This document shows positions 11,187 to 23,281 of a stretch of DNA of 64,000 nt, one piece after another. The stretch is from Chrysophaeum taylorii (taxonomy: Eukaryota > Sar > Pelagophyceae > Pelagomonadales > Pelagomonadaceae): contig JAQMWT010000316.1 in NCBI GenBank assembly GCA_029834535.1, positions 310,001 through 374,000 on the forward strand, written 5' to 3'. The notes below the pieces were generated by a model that was given only the letters and a program-made list of their open reading frames with translations, did no database searches and was not told the origin of the DNA. The position numbers and the translations under genes were made by a program. Each line of letters starts with the position of its first letter. Position 1 is the first letter of the stretch.

Positions 11187-11285
11187 GTCAGTATGTCTGT
11201 CTTTAAATGTCGACTGCTAAGAGGGGGCGGGGGTGTGTGGGGAGCATGAAGGATGTGGGTGGGTTTGTGGGTCAGTATGTCTGTC
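11187..11285 (-). mobile_element. 5'-truncated non-LTR tail copy R1 with 15-bp target duplication
   Basis: The insert 11202-11270 is the 3' end of the GACA-tailed non-LTR family (motif AAATGTCGACTGCTAAG read on plus; sense is minus). It is flanked by identical 15-bp direct repeats GTCAGTATGTCTGTC at 11187-11201 and 11271-11285. The target contains TGTCTGTC, matching the element's own GACA tail. Confidence 0.85.
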
Positions 11286-11595
11286 CTGCCGGTCTTCCGT
11301 ATTTTCTTTTTAGTTCAAGTAGAAAGAAAGAAGATAAAGAAAAAACTAAGCCAAAAATAACTTGCTACTAGAAAGAGAAATTACTTACCTATAGGACGCA
11401 AGACTGCTTAGAAGGAGGACGTCTTCCGGTTTTTCTCGAAATAAAATAAACCGCGTCATGGCTCGCGCCTTCGTGGAGAGCGACTGCGGACCGCCGCGCG
11501 GCTCGGGAACAGAAAGAAAGAAGATAAAGAAAAAAGATTAGCCGGAACGACGTGCAGTGAACAAGAAAAATGATAAGCCGAAACGTGCAGGAAAA
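11286..11595. other. short intergenic stretch
   Basis: Purine-rich and moderately AT-rich, with an AGAAAGAAAGAAGATAAAGA block occurring twice (about 11321 and 11511). No gene seen. Confidence 0.4.
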
Positions 11596-11750
11596 CGAAC
11601 TAACTAACTTCAGACCTCTCCCGAGCAAGGGAGTCAGGCCGGACCGACAGGAGCCAGTCCGGAATCACGGGCCTGTAGACGAGGGGCGCCGAAAGGTGGG
11701 TCTGCGGAGAATGATCATCAAGCTTGTCGCCATGCGACGAGGAGACCGCG
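11596..11750 (-). mobile_element. LINE 3' UTR fragment, subfamily 2
   Basis: AACTAACTAAC tail, then the CAGACCTCTCCCGAGC hairpin segment shared with the LINE at 2.2-3.5 kb. From about 11670 it instead matches the segment at 30.43-30.51 kb and, reversed, at 40.04-40.10 kb. No coding sequence remains. Confidence 0.65.
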
Positions 11751-12429
11751 ATGTGACTGACAACCAACTCCTCGATAACCTTCCGTCTGCGCCCCCCGGC
11801 CATACCCCGTCCGACTGCGAACGTTCCGGCTGCCAACCGGGCCGCCAGGAAAGCGAATGGGTGCCAACCTACGAAAGGAGGGCGGATGCCCTCGCAACGT
11901 GCAGGAAACAAGCCGTAAGGTGAAGTCTCACACGAAACGCCGGATTTCGTGCATACCGCTCGGCGATGTCCGCCGCCGGATTTACGAGGGAAGAAGAAAG
12001 ACGCGCAAGATGCTTTGAGAAGAAACTGGCTGGTATTCCACTGTTCTCGCCCTGGAGTGGAATGGCGACGAGAAAATGTACACGCGCACCGTTCGTGCGT
12101 GGAAGCTCTTCGCGAAGCCGCGGTTGCCGGAGAGGAGGATGCGGCGATGCTACTTGAGCGTGAACGCGAGGCCAATCGTCGTAGTCACCAGCAGCGGCGT
12201 GATGATTGTTTACAAGAAGCGCACGCCGGCGTCGAGGATGCGATGCGCGCGCTCGACCAATAATCCGAGCGGCCAACTACTACATATCTATGACGCTAGC
12301 CGTTACATATCTATGACGCTAACCGTTGAAAATAGCAAAATAGTATAAAAAAACACAAACGTGCGGTTTGTTCAGATATATATCTAGACGTTAATGGCAT
12401 GTTTGAGCAGGGTTCCCACTTCTCGTTGA
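11751..12429. other. no supported gene
   Basis: Short frames on both strands without recognisable domains. A 17-bp direct repeat, ACATATCTATGACGCTA, occurs at about 12282 and 12304. Probably decayed mobile DNA. Confidence 0.3.
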
Positions 12430-14300
12430 AGATTCAACCCTTCAACGAACGTTCAAACCCTTGAACGGTCCAAAAAATCAACAACCGATGGAAAGCGCCG
12501 AAGAAATGATGGCGACGCCTCAGGAACTCGCGCACCAGCGACGGCGTCTCTTCCAAAAAGAGCGACTCGATCGCGCGAGACACGCGCGGCCTGCGCGGCA
12601 CCGCCCGAGCGAAGCTGAGAAACACCTGAAGCACCGCGAGCTCGACGCCGACCAAAAACGCCAGCGCCGTGCTAGCGCGCTGCCGCAGGACAAGGAAAAG
12701 GAGCGCGACCGCGCGTGAGAGCGTCGTCTTCGCGCGCAGGCGCAAGACAAGGAAAAAGGACCGCGAGCAGGCGCGACAACGTCGTGCTCGCGCGCAACCG
12801 CAGGAGCAGGAAAGAGAGGGGGGGCAAAACCGTCGGGAGGCGCAACGGAATAATCCGCGGGCCTCGAGCATCTTTATGACTGCGATGCGAGTGCCGCTCT
12901 TCGAGAAGTCCTACGACTCCCGTACCTCGAGGCCGAGCTCGAGAAGGCCAACGACCACAAAGCCGCGTGAGAGCGCTCGGGCCGCCCGGGAGAATCGCTC
13001 GCCTTCACGTGCGTCCTGGCCGCTCCTACCCCCGCGCTTGTACCCAAGCTCCTGCGCACCTTCGCCACTCGAAGCGAGGGTCCTATGGCAACTGCGCTCC
13101 GGCCACTTAGTCTCGCTGTCGATAAACAACGTTCGTCGGGTCGCGGCGTCCTCGCGGGATCGCACCACCAATTTCATCAGGTCGCGGCCCCACCCGTCGC
13201 AACTGCTGCCCAACCGCTTGTGGGTGGAAATGTGCGCCGAATGCTTTGGGTATCCACTCCGGCGTGAGAGGGCCTCGTAGGTACCAGCACGCTGCCTACC
13301 TTCGTCCTCTGGACGCCCACTTTTGCCACCTCGAATCATCTCGTCGTCTATCGTGCCTCTGAGAGGACAGTCTCGCATCACAACAGACTCCACCGCATTG
13401 CCGGTGCCTGGCATTTCCTTCATGTCTGAGGTCTTCCGCGTCTTTGCCGACGTAGTCGCGCGCCTCTTGTCCGCTCCAACTGATGGCAAGGACTGCGGCG
13501 GTGTCCGCTCCAACTTAATGGCCGTTACCGTGGTAACCTCGCCCAGCACCATGTGGTGCCCGACATCATTGTCGCGCTCGACCGTGAACGCCTCTACAAT
13601 GTCAAGACGGTCGCCTGGAGCGCGAGGTACGCGGCGCTAGCCCTCCACTCCACCATCACCACCCCTACAGACAAGTGCGCGACGAAAGTCAACGGTGACC
13701 AGCGACGCTTGCGAAAAAGGTCCTTGCAATCGCGGGCGACGCGGTCTACCGGCTCCCGTCAAGCAAAGCCTGCGCAGCTACTATATCGCCTATGACCTTG
13801 ACTGCATTTTCTTCGGCGAGGCCAGCGAGGCATAACACAAGCTCGCACACATCTGTTCGACCCGGATCGCTGAGCGGGCGTGTGTTGACAGCAGCTTTGC
13901 TAGTGTCACAAGTGCCACGACGGTCCAGCTCCGCAACATCTACCGCGAGTGGGGCCTCGCAGCTAGATTGGGCCGGTGTCGCCGCGTTCTCACCGCCCTC
14001 AGCCACTTCGACGCCTCGGGCAGCCTAAATCCAAACTCAGTGTGTCCGTACCCAGAAGAACGTACAGCTCCGTCGCATGTGTGTCCATCCGTCGGCAGGA
14101 CGAGCATGCATTGCACGCCGGACCTGTCGTCGCCTACCACCCGCCAGGTCCCGCCTCGGCGGAGACTACGACTAAGCCGGTCCTCTCTGGGTGCCAGCCT
14201 CAGGTGCCCTCTCCTCTCGCGAAACTTTGCGCTTCCTAACACACGGCGGGTTGCTCCGCGTTCGGTTTGCCTTCCTCTTTGCAAGCCCCTAATGTCACCG
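12430..14300 (+). pseudogene. degenerate non-LTR element ORF (same family as 36.0 kb)
   Basis: Pieces of one reading frame lie in series on the plus strand. At 12461-12718 is a very basic segment rich in Arg, Glu and Lys. Around 13520-13620 the blocks NLAQHHVVPDIIVALDRERL and YNVKTVAW give the PD ... NVK pattern. At 13900-14020 LRNIYREWGLAARLGRCRR and LTALSHFDASG match the 36.0 kb copy residue for residue at many sites. Stops and frame changes separate them. Whether the basic segment belongs to the same protein is inferred from position only. Confidence 0.5.
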
Positions 14301-14660
14301 GCTATTAAAAAGCCGAATTGACTTCAGTTGGCCGTAACGCGACAGGGTGGTTATCACCGCGATCCAGTCGCTGTCCTTTGGCACTGCAATTGTGGGGCAA
14401 AAGGTAGAGTAGTATCCTGGGAAAGTTGCTCTCGCTCCACGGAGCTGCGCCAACTTCGATACTGCACTCGACATGTCTCCACCAATGTTCGAGGAGCATG
14501 CTGCCAGGATAAAATGCCACGCACCGATCTTGTGACAGCTACGTCGCTCATCAACTGTGCTATCCCTTACGGTTGGTCTAAGCAACCAGGGTTGGCGGAG
14601 TCAAATTCAACATCTTCCTTAACTTCGCTCTTGGCGCTGTCCACATGCGAGATCATATAC
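14301..14660. other. 3' flank of the receptor gene
   Basis: No gene seen; would include the 3' UTR of the minus-strand receptor-like gene. Confidence 0.35.
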
Positions 14661-17600
14661 TCAAACGCCGTCGCTTTCATCGATGATGTCGAGTTCGACG
14701 ATGTCAGACTCAATGGTTTCGTCAACTTTGACTTCGAGCGTGTTTTCAAACTCAACCGATGCGGGATTTTGAAAAAGGATCGCGCTATTATTCTCGTCGG
14801 ACAGGCGCAGGGGGTGGCTGGGGCTAGAGTGGACCGTCCTTGGCCGGGAATGCTGGCGGGCGAGCCATGTACGCATGCGTCTTTGGAGCATAATTGCGAG
14901 TTTGCGCTTTTTCGCGGCGTCTCTGAAGCGTTTTACACTCGGTTGGGCGTCAACGATTTTTGTGATGAAATTGCGGAACTGCGATCGCGCGCGCGGGCCA
15001 CACTGCGTCATGAAAAAGAGGACTGAACTGCGGTGAATACTTTCAACGACGTGCGAATCCTGGTAACCACCAACTTTGTGCATGAGGTAGGTGTAGCGCT
15101 CGATGATGCTTATGGCCTCGCTCAGGACGGCCCGGCGCTTGTCCGTGCTGTGCATGAGAAGGTCGATCAGGATCGGGAAGCTGGTGTCGAGATGTCGATA
15201 GAAGGTAGCCTCGGGCAAGTTCGAGTAGTTGCTGGTAAGCGCGCTGTCGCTGACATAAGGTCCGAGGACGACCTCGAGTTTCACAATGCGCCCGATCTCG
15301 TTACGCGCTTGACGCAAGAAGCATTCGCTCGAGAAGAACGCTAGGAGAGACTCGCCTCGGAACGTTTTGAACAGCTCTAAATTGCGGAGGGACTCAGTCG
15401 AGATGGAGGGAGCGGAGTCATTCATGGTGACGCTTGAATTACATTGCGCGTTCGTGTCGCCATCAGGGAGCTTGCTTTCGGCGCCAGCCAGTGATGCTAA
15501 TGTTGTTGGAGTCACTGAGACGCGGGTCGAAGAAGGGGCGGAGTCCCGAACTGTCGACCTGAAGGAATCCAAAATGACGTTAAACAGGCTCCGTGCCTGT
15601 ACACATATGTCACGTGGGGTAACAAAACCTTTAAATGCGAATCTGCAGGACCCTCGCATAGAACTGCCGAGGTCACGAGCCGAGCGAATGATGATTTTCT
15701 GGGCGGTGAGGCGATCGGCGACGCGACGGGCATCGTGCACAGTCTCGACGATGGCGTAAACTAGATATATAAATTGAGAAACGACAAAGAGGAAGATGAA
15801 GGTCATGCGCTCGCCGGGCTGAGATATGTCGGTGGTGGTAATCTCGAACGCTGTGAAGCACATGCCGAGGACTAGCGTCAGCATGGACACGAATACACCG
15901 AACTCTTCCAATCTGTTTTCCTGGTGCGAGATGAAGGGACGGACACGGTTGTGCTCCATGGCGACGGCAAACAGCACGGTGAGGGCGGCGAGACTCTGGG
16001 AAAACGGACTCTTCCATAGCGCTTGGCTGATGAGAGTGAGAGCGGCCTGCTTAGAGATGCGTACCGAGCTCCAGTATAGAGCGTCGGATCTGTAAGACTT
16101 GTAGAGAAAGCCGTACATCCCGAGGACATCGGGCTTGTGCAGCTCGTTGCGACGCAAAAGCATGGCCATGTGATACGTGCACACACCGCAGACGACAACA
16201 AGGTATGCGAAATAAATCGACGCCACCACCCGCATGGTGTTTGCCATCGGACTGTCGCACGAATCAGCAGGCGATTCAGCAAAGACCCGCTGTTTGTGCC
16301 CGACGAACCGGCGGCAAAAGAAGGCGCTAGAGCTGTACGACATGAGGGCAGGCATCGATGTCACGACGAAAGAGAGGTGGGAACACAGCGCACTGCGCCA
16401 GGCGTTGAGCCCGCCGGATGTTACGACAGCGTTGTAGGCACATTGCATGATAAGATGGAGGATCGGCATTGCGAACATGAGGAAGAACGTGTGCACGTGC
16501 CCCCATTCGGGGAACGCGCATGTCGGCTCAAGAACGTCGACGTCAAAGAGCGCGATGTGATAGAACACGATGATATACTGGAGTTGTTTTGGCCAATAAA
16601 GGCGGAAGGAGGTGAGAATGCCAATGTCCTGGAAGACGGTCAGGACAAGGTCAAGTGCTTTGTAGTTTTTGCGGATGAAGTCGTTGATGAAGGTAAAGAG
16701 CGCGAACAGCACCGCGTAGCACAAAATTGTGAATAAAAGATGGTTGACGCGCGCCGGACACCTGGGTGCAAAAGTGGCGACCGCAAAGCGACTGTTGCCG
16801 GGTTCCTCGCAGAGCGGTTCCTCGTAGTCGTGGCCAAAGTCGCACCAGCCATTCGGTCGACCGAGGCTCATAAGTTCTCCCGACGCGCTCAGGCAGCTGC
16901 TGCCATTGTGCGCCTCAGCGTAGCCCTTGGCACAGGCCGTCGGTCGCGTGCCGCCCATGCAGAGAAACGCGTGACGGCAACGATACGCGCGAAGCTTTGT
17001 GGTCGCCGAGTTGCTGAGGTTGAGCCAGTAGGAACCTCGCGGATACGGGAGCGCAAGTCCGCCTTCGCACACCACCTTGTTCTTGAGGCTCGGTCGGTCG
17101 CAACTTCGGCACTCTGACAGTGGCCACGTCGACGTGTAGTACCCCACGAGGCACCGGCAATCTTTGGCGCTTGCGCTTCCCTCCCACCCGACCTCCGCGT
17201 TCTCGCCACAAAGCTTACACCTCGGCTGTCCCGTCAAGTCCTGGTACGACGACGCGGGACACTTAATGCACGTGCTCGCGCCCTCATTCTGTTGAAATCG
17301 TCCAGGCGGACAGGCCCTGCATCGGCCATCGTCGTCAAGATGTTTTCCTGGTGGACAGACCACGTTATCTACGGGGGCTGTCGAAGAACCGTCGCGGAAA
17401 GTGTATTGTTCCCCGTCTTCTAGTTCCCATTTGTCAATTTTCCATGTTGCCACGTGGACCGCTCTGATGCCTGCGGTGTCATTTCCGATAAAGTTGAGGA
17501 CGTCAAAGGTTACGGTCTCTGCCAGACGATTTCCGGTTTCATCGAACTTGACGAGGCCCGTGATGCCTTCAAATGCCACACCGTGCATCGCGGTGAGAAG

Positions 17601-18659
17601 CGCCTCGCCACGCGGCGTCGCGTTGCAAGCGGCAATGCCAATCGTTGCGATGGCATCGAAAGCAAAGAAGATATGTACATGTTCGATCTCTCCGATAAAA
17701 AAATCGGCGTCGAGCGCCACAAACGGCTCTACTGCATCCAGCACATTCTGGCGTTTCAGCGCAGCTCCAAGACGGTTCTCTCTTCCCCGTTCCGCGCGGA
17801 ACGCCAGCTTGAACCCACCGCGAACAAGCTCAGCGGCGTCGCCCGTCGCCCCGAGTAAAACATCGTCGGTGGTTATTTCCAAAAAAACAAAAGCGTGTTC
17901 GTCGGTGGTCGCGTTGTTCGCAACAAACCGCTCAGCAACGAACGCGAGTTCGTTGTTCGGAAACAACATGAACACGATTTTAAATTCGAAGAGTGTGTCG
18001 ATGGCCAAATCGAGCGACGTGGAGTTTCCACTCTGATAGGACGCCGACCCGCAGACGAACCACATCTCGATGCAGGCGTCCATGAACGAATCTATGTATG
18101 CTGTCGCCCAGACGAAGTCCACGTTCAGCACACCCAATTTGTCCCAGCCATGCATCTCGGCGAATCTCACCATGCGGGTTGCGGTGTCCTTATCGGTTAG
18201 TATCGTCCGCATAAGCCACGCATACTCATCAAGTGTTGGTGACGTCGCCCCGTACGATATTAGCGGCCGCTCGTCGACCTCGCAGTTTATGGCCAGCGTC
18301 TTCGTGGTGTCGCTTTCGGCGGCACCGACGATCACGTCGAGGTGCTCGTAGCTCTTCCGATACTCCACCAGCGTGTTGGAGGAGCGCCGGAACGTGTTGA
18401 ACAACGACATTTCAAGCTGCACGTCGCATGGCCCCAGCGACCCGAATTCCTCGATGATTGACGCGTTTCGCTCGTTGAATTGCGACACAGCCACTCCCGC
18501 CGCCACGGCGACTTGCTCATAAATTCCAACCGAGTCCCCGACGGTCGCCCCGTAAATGTTAGTAGATGCAAATGGCATGAAGGCTCCGATGCGCAACACC
18601 GCGGTGTGGTTGTCGCCGCTCGCGCGAAAGACGAGCAAGGCGAGGACCACCTCGACCAT
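14661..18659 (-). CDS. receptor-like multi-pass membrane protein with ligand-binding and Cys-rich ectodomains
   Basis: A 1332-residue protein from the ATG at 18659, chosen because it opens with a short signal peptide (MVEVVLALLVFRASG); the frame continues upstream only from a TTG. Residues 18-410 resemble a type-I periplasmic-binding/ANF-receptor ligand domain (IGAFMPF start, GAAESDTTKTLA, ISYGATSP, and LGVLNVDFVWATAYIDSF). Residues 435-600 hold about 20 Cys in ephrin-receptor/GCC2-GCC3-like modules (CPPGKHLDDDGRCRACPPG, then CIKCPASSYQ). About eight hydrophobic segments span 640-973, including a GFLYKSYRSDALYW block typical of large protist membrane proteins of this type. The 360-residue cytoplasmic tail has a basic IQ-like helix at about 1250-1269, a possible calmodulin site. 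It probably senses an extracellular small molecule. It is not a standard class C GPCR; ligand and partner are unknown. No intron is needed. Confidence 0.75.
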   Translation of the reverse strand: MVEVVLALLVFRASGDNHTAVLRIGAFMPFASTNIYGATVGDSVGIYEQVAVAAGVAVSQFNERNASIIEEFGSLGPCDVQLEMSLFNTFRRSSNTLVEYRKSYEHLDVIVGAAESDTTKTLAINCEVDERPLISYGATSPTLDEYAWLMRTILTDKDTATRMVRFAEMHGWDKLGVLNVDFVWATAYIDSFMDACIEMWFVCGSASYQSGNSTSLDLAIDTLFEFKIVFMLFPNNELAFVAERFVANNATTDEHAFVFLEITTDDVLLGATGDAAELVRGGFKLAFRAERGRENRLGAALKRQNVLDAVEPFVALDADFFIGEIEHVHIFFAFDAIATIGIAACNATPRGEALLTAMHGVAFEGITGLVKFDETGNRLAETVTFDVLNFIGNDTAGIRAVHVATWKIDKWELEDGEQYTFRDGSSTAPVDNVVCPPGKHLDDDGRCRACPPGRFQQNEGASTCIKCPASSYQDLTGQPRCKLCGENAEVGWEGSASAKDCRCLVGYYTSTWPLSECRSCDRPSLKNKVVCEGGLALPYPRGSYWLNLSNSATTKLRAYRCRHAFLCMGGTRPTACAKGYAEAHNGSSCLSASGELMSLGRPNGWCDFGHDYEEPLCEEPGNSRFAVATFAPRCPARVNHLLFTILCYAVLFALFTFINDFIRKNYKALDLVLTVFQDIGILTSFRLYWPKQLQYIIVFYHIALFDVDVLEPTCAFPEWGHVHTFFLMFAMPILHLIMQCAYNAVVTSGGLNAWRSALCSHLSFVVTSMPALMSYSSSAFFCRRFVGHKQRVFAESPADSCDSPMANTMRVVASIYFAYLVVVCGVCTYHMAMLLRRNELHKPDVLGMYGFLYKSYRSDALYWSSVRISKQAALTLISQALWKSPFSQSLAALTVLFAVAMEHNRVRPFISHQENRLEEFGVFVSMLTLVLGMCFTAFEITTTDISQPGERMTFIFLFVVSQFIYLVYAIVETVHDARRVADRLTAQKIIIRSARDLGSSMRGSCRFAFKGFVTPRDICVQARSLFNVILDSFRSTVRDSAPSSTRVSVTPTTLASLAGAESKLPDGDTNAQCNSSVTMNDSAPSISTESLRNLELFKTFRGESLLAFFSSECFLRQARNEIGRIVKLEVVLGPYVSDSALTSNYSNLPEATFYRHLDTSFPILIDLLMHSTDKRRAVLSEAISIIERYTYLMHKVGGYQDSHVVESIHRSSVLFFMTQCGPRARSQFRNFITKIVDAQPSVKRFRDAAKKRKLAIMLQRRMRTWLARQHSRPRTVHSSPSHPLRLSDENNSAILFQNPASVEFENTLEVKVDETIESDIVELDIIDESDGV

Positions 18660-21600
18660 TTTCCGGTATAGAGAGTGAATAATTACCAATCGCCTGGGTG
18701 CAGTTTCCGTCACATTCCCACCCACGGCTGTTTTCGTAGACTGATTATTACCAGACCAAAATGAATTGATCGCTAAAACATGTTTAAAATGGGTTGTACT
18801 TTTTACTGGTAAAAAATATTTTTGCCACAGAGTTGACACAGAGACGCAGAGAAAACAGTGCAAAACGTCAATTTGTGGTCAGGGATCATTTTCTCTTCTG
18901 CGCTTGCTGACTCCTGTCGACGTTGTACACGCCGGTGACCGTTGTACCCGTTAATGTAAAGCAAAGTCCAGTTGTATTCCGGAACCGTTACATGGCCGCC
19001 ACGTCAGCACCTCTACTCTCGATCGACGGGTTTTGGTGGTCCCCCCTCGACACCACGGTGGTGTTGCCGTGGTCGTACGTCATTCTTCAGCAACAAGCGG
19101 ACATCGGACACCAGACTTACATGGTCTGCGTGAGACGGATCACCCCATTCTGCATCCTAAAATGCGAGAGGGAGCGCGTCTTTGATAATCGACTCGGGGT
19201 CGAGAATGCGAAACTCGACGACCTCGAGAAACTGCGCAAGCAACGCCCCTCGAGCACCCAAAGATTGTAGTCCCACACTTTTGCGGGACCGTACAGGACC
19301 ACGTTCAGGAGTTCATCACCGTCGCGTACCCGATCCGGGGTTAGCTGTCCAGCTTGATCATGGGACGGCAACGCGAGCACGTGCCGTTACGCCAGCATAA
19401 TCAAGTCGCACGACCGTAAGTGAACATCTCCTTATCCTCCTCCTCCTCGCGCATCTCGACAACCCCGCCCTGCCGCAAGATCTCCCGCTGCTGCTGCACC
19501 GTCGAGAACTGTACGAGAAAGTCGGCAAATACAAGCTGCGACGCGAAGGGATGTCAAGCCTACCACCCCTGTAATTTTAACCCAGTCATCAATCACACCA
19601 AATTGAATGCCTCCAAGTTTGACCATACACACGCATCAACATGCGAATACTCGCAGAACAACATCCACAAACAAGGCCTGCGTAAGACAACGCTGATACC
19701 ACGCTGTTTCGTCGCCCAAGATTATTCGGATGCGCCTTATTAGTTCGATGTTTATGACAGACTACAGCGAAAGATCCCGGTTCGTCATCTCGTGCCGTTA
19801 GCGGATGACATTGTTGCAGATGTCTATCAAACGCATATGCCGAGAAGAGCCGCCTGACTTGCCCTCCATTAAGCCCTTGATGAGGACCGAGACGGCCTCG
19901 CAGAAGTGCTTCGCGCGATAGCTGCATCTTTGTCGGCAAGGAGGATCGGAGGAGGTGTGCCTTTTAGCACACGTGGCGGTATTGTCTACTTGCACATCAC
20001 AACGAGCAGCACGCACATAAAAGCTGCAGCTTGCATATAGCACTTGAACGACAGCGCTGTCGCGCTGTAGACCATGTTGTACACGCCGTCAACTTGCCGC
20101 CCGTGTCGAACATCATCTGCTGCAAGTCGGCCTCGAGAACACGCATGCTGAACTTAGCATCTTGGTTAGATCGAGTAAAGTGGAGCCTCGTATTTGCGCG
20201 CTCTGAGCTGCGACAGCGTACTCGGCGATCTCTCATAGTCGTTTACCTTCGTCTGGGCACGCGACCTCTCGAATTCTTTCTCGGCGTCGTGGTCAACCGA
20301 CGTCGGCGTGTTACCACCACGCTCCCGCTCGACCTGAGCGAAGCCCGCATCGATACCGTCCTCCTCGTCGTTCGTTTCGAAGTCGAAGGACGCTCCGGAG
20401 TCACAGCGCGACATGCAGAACCGCTGAAAGCTTGATCACGGCGGGCCTTGTTTTGTCAGCGAACCGTATGTTTGCTCTCTAAGAGTACAAGTTTAGTCAA
20501 CCAAGATACGGATTGACCAAACTTAAGTGACCAAACTTGTTGAGGAATTACGGCGACCAAACATATATGGTGGTTGGAAACTTGACTTTTCCCTAACTTA
20601 TTTATACCCCCTTCCTTGAACTTCGCTCGTGTAACGTTACGAAAACGCGTGATGGAATGGTTGTTCACACTATCCGTGGCACTTTTCAGCCCGAAGGACA
20701 TCATCATCATCCGAGCCTTCTAGTCGCCCAGGCCAGGCACCCGCCGCGCCTTATGATAGCGCTGCTCACAAGCTTCTACTACCATTGGAACTTTGGTATG
20801 GCCGTGGACAATGGAGATCTGTCGGCAATGTATCGTGGCTGGTACGACAACTGGTTCGTTGAGGAGGTTTAGGAGATGACAGCGTTCTGGTAGACGACTC
20901 AGCTCATCCCTTCCTTTGTCTCATCGAGGGACGTCTACATTCTACATCCTCCTCGCCGCCGGCATGTCGCCGACGAACTTCACGACGATGGTGATGGCAA
21001 TGACGTTGGTCCATCCGAGGACGGCGAGCTGTGGCGCGCGATTCTGCCTCGCGCTCTCCGATGGCTCGCCGGTGTCTAGGGTTCAGTGATTCCGACAACG
21101 CGCGTGTCTACCAAAGATGAATGCACCCTCTTTCGCGAGAACTGCCGCCGCTTGTTTTGTGACCTCGAACAGTGCGAACGCCCTTGACTCGCTTGACTTC
21201 CCTGCTTTCGTCGAGTGGTGGAAGGCCCACGTCGCAGGCCTCGAGGCTTCGAAGACTTCTCTTTCTGGCTCTTCAGAAAGACAGCTAGTTTCCAACGGCA
21301 GTATCACAAGGAGCACCTGCGTATGTTCATTATCACCGAAACATCGCGGAGTCAGCGCCGGACGCGACGTCGACGATCCGTGATGAAAACGTACTCCTCC
21401 GCGCACATCTCCGCGAGCCGTGGTGCGATGAGGCGACGCCTTCCGTGAACCGACGGGAAATTGTCTCTCATTTGGAAACAGGTCGCCCTTGTGTCAGCGT
21501 CCAACGCACCCGCTTTCAGTCTCGACGACCCACAGTTCAAGCGCCTTCGACCCCAACTGCTGCGGGCACCAGGCTCCTCCCGCAGACGGCACAAGTCCTC

Positions 21601-22173
21601 ATTCAAGACCCTCAAGTCATCAACGCACCACTTATCGACACAACCCTCGAGGCTAGACTAACCCGATGCTTACCACAGTTCTCCTTTCTGCTCTCGGACG
21701 CTCGGGCTCCCGCCAATCTAAGCTGCTTTTATTCAGCGCACGCTCCGCCCCTAATCCTTTGAGTTTGCTCCTAAACGCGATCCTATCCCGCGCCAGCCCG
21801 ATGGGCGGTCTTTTAAAAACACATACGAAGACCTTAGATGCCGACGCTGCCACCGTTTGAAAATGAGCGACAATATCGCCACCGGCAAACATGGCAACCG
21901 ACTCGCGAAATGCACGGCCGTATTCTATCTTGAAGTCATACCGCAGTGACAACCTCGAGGGATACCTAAATTGGGCTGTCAGTTTCCTTGTTACAAAGAC
22001 GTCGCGTGTAAAGTCAACTGTGACGTTTATGAGTAAACTGCATCCTTGCGCTTCCGACGTTTGGCTCCGTGTGGTGGTGCTGTAAGTGGAAAAACGCCGT
22101 TCGCCCGTCCATTATCTCCGGCTCGTCCTTGAAAGGCCAGTCTTAATTCGAGCGGACCCGATAGCGAATCGCC
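18660..22173. other. gene-poor debris region
   Basis: No supported gene in 3.5 kb. Short frames at 18923-19270, 20031-20435 and 20657-20872 lack recognisable domains and are broken by stops. A segment at 21705-21770 (CCGCCAATCTAAGCTGCTTT and its continuation) is homologous to a block inside the Helitron-type units at 25-59 kb, so part of this is old transposon sequence. 20460-20640 is AT-rich and could be a promoter or old non-coding repeat. Confidence 0.4.
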
Positions 22174-22360
22174 GGGTGGCGTTGAAGGACACAAAGCTTC
22201 CTTTTATTTGCCTCCTCTTATTTAGGAGAATTTCAAGAGGTCGCGCCACAAAATAATAATCAGCGCCCGACGGGCGGAGTGGCGCTTAAGTACACGAAGC
22301 TCCTTTCTTTTTTCTCATCGTTTTTAATAAAATAATTCTAGAGGTTGTGCCATAAAACCA
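22174..22360. repeat. imperfect tandem duplication of about 100 bp
   Basis: Two diverged units start near 22174 (GGGTGGCGTTGAAGGACAC) and 22276 (GGAGTGGCGCTTAAGTACAC). Each continues with a CACAAAGCTTC/CACGAAGCTC block, a T-rich run, a TAATAAAATAAT-type segment and AGAGGT-GCGCCA. AT-rich relative to the flanks; no coding potential. Confidence 0.55.
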
Positions 22361-23281
22361 GAGCCTAAAAATAAGGTCCCAGATCGCCTTTCGCGCTGCC
22401 GGCAGTGTGGCGATAGCACGGGAGCCTCCCGGACGACAGGTCGATGGTCTTCTCGTCTTTATAAGTCTCGATTAAGCAGAGTTCTTAATTAAGTCAATAA
22501 TTAATTACACGTCGGACGGGGCGATTTTTGTCGTAAACAAGAAACTCTTACACACCGTCGAATTGGATGTTTGTGATTTACCTACGCGTAGAGCGGCGGC
22601 AGGGGCGGCGTTTGCGCATATAAAGCCCACCTGGTGCGCACACACCCCGCGCCGACCCTAATAACCTCGACGCGCCACAAACCGAAGACCGAACAAGGAC
22701 ACGACTGCCGTAAGATGAGCCACGGCGGCCAGCGCGTGCTCGAATCAGCACGATGCGACTAGTTGTTGTTGTAAGATGCTGCGACGAAACGGAGATCAAA
22801 CGCAAGCTCGACTCAGCAAATTACACGCCCGACAGGTCGTCGCTCCAACAGCCAGACCCGTATTCCACCGAGCGTAGCGAGGTGTGAACTCGCGGCCTCG
22901 TTCTCGGGAAAAACGGCGAGGCAATCAGCAATTTGCATCTGCTCCTCCTGGCAGTATCGCAGTCGGAACAAGGTTTGTGTGTTTGATGCGTCGCGGATTT
23001 GGCGTCTTTGCCGAACATTCTCTCATGTTGCCTGTCTCGAGCCTGTATTTTGTTTTAGGTGGTTTTCGAGCACGTTGGCGACGGAGGCGTCACACAGAGG
23101 CCGCCGCCTTTCTTGCCAGCATGACAGCGAGCAAAAGGCCTATCTTACGGGTGCGAGCAGCAGGACGACTAATCCTATCGGGTTTTTCCCGCTTTCTTTC
23201 GTCCGTGTCGACCCACTCCTCGGCACCACACTTGCCCTACCAGTAGGTCGGTCTTGTTCCTTAACCCTCAAGTTGCGGCAA
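22361..23281. other. upstream region of the SNARE gene
   Basis: No recognisable gene. The SNARE frame remains open to about 22979, but the upstream translation is unlike a SNARE, so it is taken as 5' UTR/promoter. Confidence 0.35.

Noticed and set aside
18660-18863. 68-codon extension of the receptor-like protein
   Set aside because: It starts from TTG and would bury the signal peptide that begins at the ATG at 18659.
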